IMG/VR virus record: IMGVR_UViG_3300044645_001327
Coordinates: 1-43,307 of that record
Origin: a virus
DNA: 43,307 bases
Strand: one strand, 5' to 3'
Shown: positions 13,548-19,438 of the stretch, one piece after another
Layout of the letters: each line of letters opens with the position of its first letter
How positions within the stretch are numbered: the stretch's first letter is position 1
Notes under the pieces: model-generated
The model's database searches: none
Told to the model about the DNA's origin: nothing
What the model saw: only the letters and a program-made list of their open reading frames with translations
Translations under genes and position numbers: made by a program

Positions 13548-15379
13548 TTGGCGTCTACCCACGAGTCAGCAGCTTTAGCTTCTGCCAGGGGTGGGACATC
13601 CCCAAGCCATTCGGCTTCGGCGTCTTGCATGATGGCTGCGAGTTGCTCGCACCAAATATCCGCATGTTCTTCGCGCACAAAAAGAATAACTTCGTCATGA
13701 ACGACACCCGCGATGCGGACGACTTCTTCACCATCAGCTTTGAGCAATGGCCACAATTTACCGAGTGTCCGCTTAAGTACAGCAGCACCAGCCCCCTGAA
13801 TTGGCGTGTTCGATCGAACTGTTAGTGAGTTGTAATCGCCCGGTAGAAACCGCCGCAACCCGGAGTTACGAATCCTGATCGCGGCATTCGCACGATTGAG
13901 ATTAGCTTGTGCAGCATTTTCGCGTTGCCACCGGCTGATTCCTCTATACGCAGCGTGGAACTTGGAGCGGATTTCACCAGCTTCAAGGAGATCCATTTGT
14001 ATCCCCATGCCTGCTGCATAGTTGCGTAATCCTCGGGCTCCCGATCCATACAACAGACCAAAGTTCGCAGATTTGCTAACTTGCCGCATGTCCTTGGTAA
14101 CTTCATCTTCAGGGACGCCATAAATTTGCATCGCGGTGACAGTGTGCAGATCCAACCCTTGCTGGAACGCCTGGATCATCAGCTCGTCTTGAGCTTCCCA
14201 AGCGGCCAGCCGTAGTTCCATCTGGGCGTAGTCCGCCACTACCAGTTTCCACCCGTCCGGTGCCTTAACGCAGGCCCTAAACCTTGAGTCTCTTGGAATT
14301 TGCTGCAGGTTTGGACCAATACAGGACATCCGCCCAGTGTCCGCCCCAAGCTGCATGTAACTTGCCTTAATAAACCCGTTGCTACCGAGGTGTTTAAGCA
14401 ACGCTTCTACCATCTGGCGCCGCTTTTCCACTCGTTTCCAAGCCAGGTATTCGGCCACAACCTTGTGATCCCCGGCATATTCCCTTAGTGCAGCACGACT
14501 AGCACTGGGCTTGCCGTTGTTGTCCACCGGCTGCCTATCCAACAGGGTTGTGAATATATCTAACAACTGCTTGGGGCTATTGAGATTGAAGCCGGCTTCC
14601 TTCTTCGTACCAGCCCGGACACTACCTTCCGGCTTGGAACGCAGATTGAAGGTGCCATCTGGATCACGCGGCAATTTCTTGCGGGCCGGCAAAGCCGCAT
14701 CGAGTGTTTCGATGAAGGCATCGCCCAACCTGACGTGATCCTTGGCGAGATCCTCGTGCAGTTCTTCCAGTGCCTGCTTGTCGAACGGCAAACCTGTCCG
14801 CCACAACTGCGCCATCGCAGGCAACGCGGCACACTCCAGAAACCAGGCCCTATGCAAGTTACCTTCAGCCATCCGCTGGTTGATGTGCCCATCCAACTGG
14901 GTCAACAGGTACACGTCATAGGCCGCATATTCCAGCTGACTTGGTGTCAGGTCGCCACTCCAGTCGCTTTTCTGTTCTTCCTTGGAAATGTCCAACTTCA
15001 AGTAACGTTTTACAACATGCTGCAAACCGTGTTTGAGGTTGGGCAGTCCGTTGGTCAGGATCCGACTAGCCAGCATGGTGCAGAGCACCTGCCCTTCAGG
15101 ATGAAGCTCGTGTTCCTGTAGCCACCCCAAATCGAACACAGCGTTATGGGCAATCCAGTAACGCTTGACCGAGAAAAACTCTTCCAGGTCAACCCAGTCC
15201 TCGTCACTAAGGTCCCAGCAGTCAATGACCACAGGTGTCCGGTCTAGGGCCGCCAACTGGAGCAACCGCAACCCACCAAACACGGGCTGCAATCCGGTGG
15301 TTTCACAGTCGAACGCGACGGTGGTGGCATTGAACATCGTGTGCAGATGCTCGATGCCGTAGAGGTACTTGTTTGTCAT
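13544..15379 (-). CDS. polA: DNA polymerase, family A (with 3'-5' exonuclease)
   Basis: This 611-residue replicative polymerase copies the phage genome. Residues 1-170 are a DnaQ-like proofreading domain: exo I with D24 and E26 (FDCETTGL), exo II at N79-D83 (HNAVFD), exo III at Y151-D155. Residues 180-611 are the polymerase domain. Motif A is VADYAQMELR with D383, motif B (O-helix) is RQVSKSANFGLLYG with R432, K436, F440 and Y444, and motif C is HDE at 561-563. There is no N-terminal 5' nuclease, as usual for phage Pol A. F440 lines up with Phe762 of E. coli Pol I. Downstream genes are coupled by ATGA overlap. Its promoter is the extended -10 at 15417-15409. Confidence 0.96.
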   Translation of the reverse strand: MTNKYLYGIEHLHTMFNATTVAFDCETTGLQPVFGGLRLLQLAALDRTPVVIDCWDLSDEDWVDLEEFFSVKRYWIAHNAVFDLGWLQEHELHPEGQVLCTMLASRILTNGLPNLKHGLQHVVKRYLKLDISKEEQKSDWSGDLTPSQLEYAAYDVYLLTQLDGHINQRMAEGNLHRAWFLECAALPAMAQLWRTGLPFDKQALEELHEDLAKDHVRLGDAFIETLDAALPARKKLPRDPDGTFNLRSKPEGSVRAGTKKEAGFNLNSPKQLLDIFTTLLDRQPVDNNGKPSASRAALREYAGDHKVVAEYLAWKRVEKRRQMVEALLKHLGSNGFIKASYMQLGADTGRMSCIGPNLQQIPRDSRFRACVKAPDGWKLVVADYAQMELRLAAWEAQDELMIQAFQQGLDLHTVTAMQIYGVPEDEVTKDMRQVSKSANFGLLYGSGARGLRNYAAGMGIQMDLLEAGEIRSKFHAAYRGISRWQRENAAQANLNRANAAIRIRNSGLRRFLPGDYNSLTVRSNTPIQGAGAAVLKRTLGKLWPLLKADGEEVVRIAGVVHDEVILFVREEHADIWCEQLAAIMQDAEAEWLGDVPPLAEAKAADSWVDAK

Positions 15380-15408
15380 GGCGTGAGCCTGGTCGGGCGA
15401 ACTTATGT

Positions 15409-15417
15409 AGTGTAGCA
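15409..15417 (-). promoter_or_regulatory. Extended -10 promoter for DNA polymerase
   Basis: Read leftward this is TGCTACACT (15417 to 15409), 29 bp before the ATG at 15379, in the 48-bp gap after the zinc-ribbon gene. No -35 is evident. Confidence 0.45.
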
Positions 15418-15427
15418 GCCTAGTAAC

Positions 15428-15886
15428 CTAGGCCGCCTCGTAAAGGACACAATCTGTCGCAAAGTCCCCGCCGGCATCCGGAAACTCAAAACCACAGCTG
15501 CTACCACTCCAATGCACGCACTGGTCACAAAGGATGCCGCCTTGCCCAGCCAGAGCACAACCATCTTCCTGGAGCTGCCGGTAGATGTAGGCGTAGGACT
15601 GCCCCAGTCGAATCTGTGAGATTGCCTGGTGCGAAACACCAAACTCTGCCGCCAACGCCAACGTACTTTTGTCGGACAGCATGATCTGCTTAGCCTGCTC
15701 TAACGTCAACCGCCGGTTAGCAATCGGCGGAAACCGCACAATCGGCTCTGCGTCCTTGCCGGTCGAGAAAGTGGACCAACGCTCGTTGCAATCTTTGCAG
15801 ACGTACCTACGTCGCCGCGTCCCATCCTTGCGAACACGACTATCAATCGCCTTGTAGTTCTCGGACTTACAACTGGGACAGTTCAT
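15428..15886 (-). CDS. NrdR-type zinc ribbon fused to a helix-turn-helix
   Basis: The protein has 152 residues from ATG 15886 (a GTG one codon upstream is also possible). The N-terminus (C3, C6, then IDSRVRKDGTRRRRYVCKDC with C30, C33) closely matches the zinc ribbon of the nucleotide-reductase repressor NrdR. The NrdR ATP-cone is absent. Instead, residues about 60-95 hold a helix-turn-helix (LTLEQAKQIM...ALAAEFGVSHQAISQIRLGQSY). A second cysteine group (C120, C123, C131, C146) ends the protein. It is most likely a DNA-binding regulator. Link to nucleotide metabolism is suggested by the nearby dCTP deaminase and by the NrdR resemblance, but no ribonucleotide reductase is present. Its start overlaps the upstream gene by 20 bp. 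Confidence 0.7.
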   Translation of the reverse strand: MNCPSCKSENYKAIDSRVRKDGTRRRRYVCKDCNERWSTFSTGKDAEPIVRFPPIANRRLTLEQAKQIMLSDKSTLALAAEFGVSHQAISQIRLGQSYAYIYRQLQEDGCALAGQGGILCDQCVHWSGSSCGFEFPDAGGDFATDCVLYEAA

Positions 15887-16067
15887 CACTCATTTGGCTG
15901 TACACATCTAAAATCGTGTTGCGGTGAAAGCCACAGGCCTGCAAAAAGTCTGTGAATGTTTCGATCACCTCAGAAGCCAACACACCCGTAACTTTCACGT
16001 TGTAGGCAGTGGTGATCTGGGCGGCATCGTCCGAGCGAATCATCTCGAACTTGTAGTGATTAGCCAT
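15867..16067 (-). CDS. Small hypothetical protein, early operon
   Basis: The protein has 66 residues from ATG 16067 (MANHYKFEMIRSDDAAQITT...), preceded by a good GAGGAG ribosome-binding site; a start at 16088 lacks one. The layout is beta strands, then a helix (SEVIETFTDFLQACGFHRNTI), then an acidic tail. It overlaps the DUF3310 gene by 8 bp upstream and the zinc-ribbon gene by 20 bp downstream. Function unknown. Confidence 0.6.
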   Translation of the reverse strand: MANHYKFEMIRSDDAAQITTAYNVKVTGVLASEVIETFTDFLQACGFHRNTILDVYSQMSDELSQL

Positions 16068-16305
16068 TGCGGTACTCCTCGGAATCAAGTTTGTCGATCA
16101 ACCTATTCAGATACCAGCGAGCTTTGCTGGCGTCAATGTGGGGACTGTCTTTAAGCCACAACCGGCTCATGTACTTAAGGACTTGCCACTGGAGCCCACC
16201 CACAACAGCGTCAGGGGCTTGCTTTACGCAATCCTCAATGAAGTCAATGACCTCAATTTTCCCCGCCGTGTAGTGACTGGGGTGGTTTACAACATCCTGT
16301 TTCAT
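16060..16305 (-). CDS. DUF3310 family protein
   Basis: The 81-residue protein contains VNHPSHYTAGKIEVIDFIED (from residue 6) and QVLKYMSRLWLKD...DASKARWYLNRLID, the two hallmark blocks of DUF3310, a small family very common in phages and often called a nucleotide-kinase-like or SaV protein. The biochemical role is not settled. It sits between the dCTP deaminase (ATGA overlap) and the zinc-ribbon protein, consistent with a role in nucleotide supply, which is inference from context. Confidence 0.85.
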   Translation of the reverse strand: MKQDVVNHPSHYTAGKIEVIDFIEDCVKQAPDAVVGGLQWQVLKYMSRLWLKDSPHIDASKARWYLNRLIDKLDSEEYRNG

Positions 16306-16814
16306 AGTTTGGCGGCAGTAACTTTCTGGTCAAAGTTGTAGTGCCCGACAACGGAATAATCCTCAGCCGGACGAGCAGACATCACGTGGAACACCAGCTG
16401 CCCAATCCGCATCCCGGGCCACAGTGCGACGGGATGAATAGCCCGTGCATTCTGTAGTTCCAGTGTGAGCTTGGAACCCTGCCAGCCCGGGTCACAGTAG
16501 CCAGCCATCAAGTGCTCAATACCAGAGCGAGCCCTGGAACTTTTAAGTGCAAACTGCCCGGCCAAAAACGACGGAAGGAAAAAAGTTTCGACTGTTTCCG
16601 CCAGAATGAATTCCTTCGGCGGCAACAAAAACGGGTGTTCTTCGGTGTAACCCCTAATGGAAAAGGGTTGCATCTGTGAAGTCAGTGGGACTTCAACGAG
16701 AAGATTCTCACCGAGTCTCACATCGAGACTGGCCGGGTTGACCAGTGCTGGGTCGTAAGGATCCACAAGGCCCTCTTCGCAGAGAGCCCGGATCTCTGTA
16801 TCACAGAGGATCAT
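16302..16814 (-). CDS. dcd: dCTP deaminase (Dcd/dUTPase superfamily)
   Basis: The 170-residue protein starts at ATG 16814 (MILCDTEIRAL), which overlaps the upstream stop by ATGA; the frame is open 20 codons further. It has the family signatures: VNPASLDVRLG (26-34), the KSSRARSGI block (91-99, with S93, R96) and AGYCDPGWQG...TLEL.N (104-122, with E119 as the likely catalytic Glu). dCTP deaminases make dUTP from dCTP, and some also hydrolyse it to dUMP, the precursor of dTMP. In the phage this would help raise the thymidine supply in a GC-rich host. The presence of the deaminase-type KSSRxR motif favours deaminase over plain dUTPase. Near-usual length (about 170-190). Confidence 0.88.
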   Translation of the reverse strand: MILCDTEIRALCEEGLVDPYDPALVNPASLDVRLGENLLVEVPLTSQMQPFSIRGYTEEHPFLLPPKEFILAETVETFFLPSFLAGQFALKSSRARSGIEHLMAGYCDPGWQGSKLTLELQNARAIHPVALWPGMRIGQLVFHVMSARPAEDYSVVGHYNFDQKVTAAKL

Positions 16815-17194
16815 GCGTGGACAATCACAGGTGCGGCCTGTTGCAGGGTGACGTGCTTCCAGGTCTTGCCCCACTTGATGCAGTTGATCGTGGTGAGGTG
16901 GACCTTGAAGTCACGGCTGATCGAGGTGGCACCCTCGCCCTTAGCCAGTCGCCGCTTGATTTCCAGCACCTGCTTGGTGTTAAGTGCCCGGTACCCACGG
17001 CGAGACTTACGAGTCTTAGTTTGAGACTCCGCCTTGGCAGGTGCTGTGGGTGTTTTCACTGCCGGCGTGGTGCCATCGAAGTTGACGGTCTGGGACGTTT
17101 CCAGCAGCGTGTGGATCGTGGCCAGTTGTTCGTCGATGGTCTTGATACTGTCCGACAGTGTGCGGACTTGTGTGTCAGAGAGGATGGTGAGCAT
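16811..17194 (-). CDS. HTH DNA-binding protein
   Basis: The protein has 127 residues from ATG 17194; the longer open frame to 17488 lies over another gene and has unnatural composition. Residues 1-40 form a helix with coiled-coil character (RTLSDSIKTIDEQLATIHTLLE). An Ala/Thr/Lys linker follows to residue 70. The second half holds a basic helix-turn-helix (ALNTKQVLEIKRRLAKGEG, then TSISRDFKVHLTTINCIKWG), of the type seen in resolvase-like or small phage regulators. A regulatory role is inferred. A -10-like TACACT (17221 down to 17216) lies 21 bp before the start. Confidence 0.65.
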   Translation of the reverse strand: MLTILSDTQVRTLSDSIKTIDEQLATIHTLLETSQTVNFDGTTPAVKTPTAPAKAESQTKTRKSRRGYRALNTKQVLEIKRRLAKGEGATSISRDFKVHLTTINCIKWGKTWKHVTLQQAAPVIVHA

Positions 17195-17225
17195 TGTGCT
17201 AGGTAAAGCGTTGATAGTGTAGTAC

Positions 17226-17552
17226 CTAATGGATGTTGGACAGGTACTGCGATCGAAGTTGCAACAAGGTTGCCTCGGGCAAATTGAGCATCTCGTACAT
17301 CGCAATCCGGGCCAGCAGTTCGTGGTTGATGCTTTCGCTACTGACGAAGGCGTCCACAAGGTGGATGAAGAGCTGGTTGGGCGTGTGGGGCTTGACCCAG
17401 CTCGTATCGCATGGAATGGGCTCGGTCCCGTAGGACCAGTCGTCGTAAGACTCTTCGTTGCGAAGGGCCTTAGCAGTCGTCTGCCCAATCCGACTGATCC
17501 ACCACTTCCCAGTTGTCGATTCGTTCGCTGACAAGGCGCCTAACTCCTGCAT
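17226..17552 (-). CDS. Hypothetical protein, early operon
   Basis: The protein has up to 108 residues. The C-terminal part (NQLFIHLVDAFVSSESINHELLARIAMYEMLNLPEATLLQLRSQY, split by family-like helices) looks like a genuine helical domain. The ATG at 17552 gives an 83-bp overlap with the upstream gene; a TTG at 17534 with CAGGAG in front of it is an alternative. No known motif. Confidence 0.5.
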   Translation of the reverse strand: MQELGALSANESTTGKWWISRIGQTTAKALRNEESYDDWSYGTEPIPCDTSWVKPHTPNQLFIHLVDAFVSSESINHELLARIAMYEMLNLPEATLLQLRSQYLSNIH

Positions 17553-17739
17553 CTGTGGCTGGGATTACGTCGTCTTCACAAAGGTAGAAGGTGCCTCGGC
17601 ACAAAGCAGGTGCCCATTCGGCGGGGTCTTCGTAGGTTTCGTTGCGTACCACAACAGCATCTTCCACGAAAGCTTCCACATCGCAGCGCCCATCAGGACC
17701 AAAAGTAAGATTGTAAATTTCGAGCACATCAGGATTCAC
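17470..17739 (-). CDS. Hypothetical acidic protein, early operon
   Basis: The protein has 89 residues from GTG 17739, chosen because GGAGG stands 6 bp before it and it overlaps the previous gene by only 11 bp; an ATG at 17778 would overlap by 50. The protein is strongly acidic (VNPDVLEIYNLTFGPDG..., later EDPAEW and DNWEVVDQSDWADD) and has two Cys (residues about 60 and 66). Acidic small early proteins of phages often bind host DNA-binding proteins, but nothing here identifies a target. Confidence 0.5.
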   Translation of the reverse strand: MNPDVLEIYNLTFGPDGRCDVEAFVEDAVVVRNETYEDPAEWAPALCRGTFYLCEDDVIPATDAGVRRLVSERIDNWEVVDQSDWADDC

Positions 17740-17980
17740 TGGACACCTCCAGGCCACTATGGGCACAATTTTCTTCAAGGTCGTCCATCCAGACGTCCCA
17801 TGTCATCTTGAGGAACTGTTCCATGTCGTCGAGCTGCGCCAGATGGCGCTCGTCGTAGGCGGTTGATAGGCCGAGGGCCTGTGCGCGTTTGATTTCCTGG
17901 ATCACGGTCTGTCGGGCCCAGCCGATAGCGAAGTACCAAGGGCTGAGTTTTTCGTTGGGTATGTCGGTGCGGATGGCCAT
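17729..17980 (-). CDS. Hypothetical helical protein, early operon
   Basis: The protein has 83 residues from ATG 17980, preceded by GGAGG; an upstream in-frame start at 18025 lacks this. The sequence (MAIRTDIPNEKLSPWYFAIG, then a long helix around WARQTVIQEIKRAQALG and a second helix ending WDVWMDDLEEN) is all-helical with an acidic tail. I do not recognise a family. A -10-like TAACAC lies about 40 bp upstream. Confidence 0.5.
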   Translation of the reverse strand: MAIRTDIPNEKLSPWYFAIGWARQTVIQEIKRAQALGLSTAYDERHLAQLDDMEQFLKMTWDVWMDDLEENCAHSGLEVSSES

Positions 17981-18077
17981 TGCCCTCCAGTAAAAGGAAC
18001 GGTGCGGAAGCTTTCGCCCCCACACCTGTAGTGTTACACACCTCCTAGCTTTGGTCTAGTAGGCCAGTTGTAAAAGT

Positions 18078-18332
18078 TCACACCCGCCTGGTGGCTTCCA
18101 GTTCGGCGGCCAGGACGGCGGCAGATCGCAGCAGGGTGGTCAGGGTGACAGGCCGCATGTGGCGGTCGTGCGCGAATCGGACAGCCCATCGGACACCCAT
18201 CGACACGTTGCCGTTACCGAGGGTGCGGGCCACGTCAATTTCTTCCTGGCTCATCCGAAGGTTGACGGTCTTGTTACGCCCCCGATTCTTGGGCCGCCTA
18301 CCAGGATTCAAGTCGTCCAGCTTGTCAGCCAT
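18078..18332 (-). CDS. RHH-type DNA-binding protein
   Basis: The protein has 84 residues from ATG 18332 (a TTG one codon earlier is possible). After a basic N-terminus (RRPKNRGRNK) comes KTVNLRMSQEEIDVARTLG and VSMGVRWAVRFA, which fit the strand-helix-helix of ribbon-helix-helix repressors. The rest is a short helix (LTTLLRSAAVLAAELEATRR). Likely an autoregulatory repressor or DNA-binding accessory of the early operon; this is inferred from fold pattern only. It overlaps the upstream gene by 8 bp. Confidence 0.6.
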   Translation of the reverse strand: MADKLDDLNPGRRPKNRGRNKTVNLRMSQEEIDVARTLGNGNVSMGVRWAVRFAHDRHMRPVTLTTLLRSAAVLAAELEATRRV

Positions 18333-18645
18333 CAAGGGCCTCCAGGGCGCGGCGGATGATGCCGTCAGGGTCGATGTAGTCGTTGCAGCGTTCCAGTGCC
18401 TGTTCCTTCAAGCTCGGCGGCTTGGGGCGGCGGGCGGCGCGGATCGTTTGGGGGTTTAGGCGGTATGCCCACCCTAAATGTTCACGTTCCTTTTCAAGCC
18501 ACTCACAGCACGCCTCCAGTTCCTGGTCGGCGCCCCATTGGGCGGCAATACTGAACACAGCGTGGTCTGAGCGTGAAGACAGCATGTCTGCCCACTGATG
18601 TACCAGTTCAAGCGGTGGGGTGATGGAGTTTTGTTGGTCAGTCAT
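18325..18645 (-). CDS. Conserved cyanophage hypothetical protein (WGADQELEACCEWL family)
   Basis: This 106-residue protein begins MTDQQNSITPPLELVHQWAD and contains AAQWGADQELEACCEWLEKE, a block I recognise from many small proteins of cyanophages and picocyanobacterial prophages. The C-terminus is Arg/Lys-Pro rich (IRAARRPKPPSLKEQALE). Function is not known. It overlaps the AP2 gene stop by ATGA. Confidence 0.7.
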   Translation of the reverse strand: MTDQQNSITPPLELVHQWADMLSSRSDHAVFSIAAQWGADQELEACCEWLEKEREHLGWAYRLNPQTIRAARRPKPPSLKEQALERCNDYIDPDGIIRRALEALDG

Positions 18646-18896
18646 AGGTCGTTCAGTACGGCATGGGGTCCGATGACGGCCAGCGCGGCACGGTTGTACG
18701 CCTTAGCGGCGTCTAGCTCGTTGGTGTAGTTGCCGAGGTAGTACCGCTTGCCCTGGTACGAGAACTGGGCCCGGTACGGGTTTTTGTCGTTGCCTCGGGT
18801 CACACCTCGGTACTGACTGACAGTACCACGTGTCTGGGGCCGGTTGGCGAGGGCGAGATAGTAGTCCTTGTCTGGGATCTTGACGTAATAGGTCAT
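18642..18896 (-). CDS. Stand-alone AP2/ERF-type DNA-binding domain protein
   Basis: The protein has 84 residues. Residues 1-28 are an N-terminal arm (MTYYVKIPDKDYYLALA...). Residues 29-84 are an AP2 domain: YRGVTRG (29-35), YRAQFSYQGKRYYLGNY (41-57) as the DNA-contacting sheet, and DAAKAYNRAALAVIGPHAVLN (62-82) as the packing helix with the terminal Asn. AP2 domains bind DNA in plant regulators and in HNH homing endonucleases of cyanobacteria and phages. Here no nuclease part is attached, so it is either a DNA-binding regulator or the leftover of a homing endonuclease. Its position inside the replication operon, coupled on both sides (TAATG and ATGA), favours a maintained function. Confidence 0.8.
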   Translation of the reverse strand: MTYYVKIPDKDYYLALANRPQTRGTVSQYRGVTRGNDKNPYRAQFSYQGKRYYLGNYTNELDAAKAYNRAALAVIGPHAVLNDL

Positions 18897-19117
18897 TACT
18901 TAAAATTTTTTAGTAGGTTGATACCCTTGTACAGGTAACCATAATTGCGGGTGGCTGTCACGATGCCCTCCGCTGTGCAGACGTCGCAGGTGTCGTGCCA
19001 GCAGGTACTGGTCTCAACCCCCCGGTAGGTCCCGTATTTGTCGCCGCAGTCGGCACAGCACTGGAACGCGTCGATCAGGCGGTCGAGCAGTTCAGCGGGC
19101 TTCAGTTGGGATTCCAA
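18896..19117 (-). CDS. Small four-Cys protein conserved in cyanophages
   Basis: The 73-residue version uses TTG 19117 (overlap of 26 bp with the upstream gene); ATG 19189 or 19237 would give 24 or 40 more residues of unnatural, Pro/Ser-rich composition. The conserved part is AELLDRLIDAFQCCADCGDKYG, then TCWHDTCDVC and a final VTATRNYGYLYKGI. The CxxC and WHDTCDVC groups form a likely zinc-binding module. This family is familiar from cyanophages and picocyanobacteria, without a known function. Confidence 0.6.
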   Translation of the reverse strand: MESQLKPAELLDRLIDAFQCCADCGDKYGTYRGVETSTCWHDTCDVCTAEGIVTATRNYGYLYKGINLLKNFK

Positions 19118-19436
19118 GGGCTTCGGCGGAATAGGTGGTGATGACGGACACGTCGGCCTTTTGGCGTAGGGCCTGGCCGACTGTGCCATGGAAGATGGCG
19201 TAGGCGTCGTCGCACTCGAAGATTTGAAATTCTTCAACTTCGACGGGGCGGCCCTGCTTGAACCAGCTCATGCGGATGAGTGCGAACACGTCATCAGGCA
19301 CCGACGCATTGATGACGGCCAGCGTGGGGCGTCTCGGCGGTTTCGGTTTGGACTTGGCGGTAGACACCGAATGACTCCGAAAAAGCCGTGAGGCTGCCAA
19401 AAGCAGCCCCAACAGCAGGTTAAAGACAAAGGTCAT
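19092..19436 (-). CDS. Membrane-anchored hypothetical protein
   Basis: The protein has 114 residues from ATG 19436, 2 bp after the PrimPol-helicase stop. The N-terminus is a membrane segment or uncleaved signal (MTFVFNLLLGLLLAASRLF), followed by a basic Pro/Lys stretch. A small alpha/beta domain ends the protein (about residues 40-114: LAVINASVPDDVFALIRMSW...). Positive charge after the hydrophobic segment suggests that the C-terminal domain stays in the cytoplasm. Function unknown; the downstream location right after the primase-helicase could mean membrane anchoring of replication, which is speculation. Confidence 0.55.
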   Translation of the reverse strand: MTFVFNLLLGLLLAASRLFRSHSVSTAKSKPKPPRRPTLAVINASVPDDVFALIRMSWFKQGRPVEVEEFQIFECDDAYAIFHGTVGQALRQKADVSVITTYSAEALGIPTEAR

Positions 19437-19438
19437 GG

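Noticed and set aside
18078-18335. Toxin-antitoxin pair with the RHH proteins as antitoxins
   Set aside because: No toxin-like gene (RelE, MazF, HicA type) lies next to either RHH gene.
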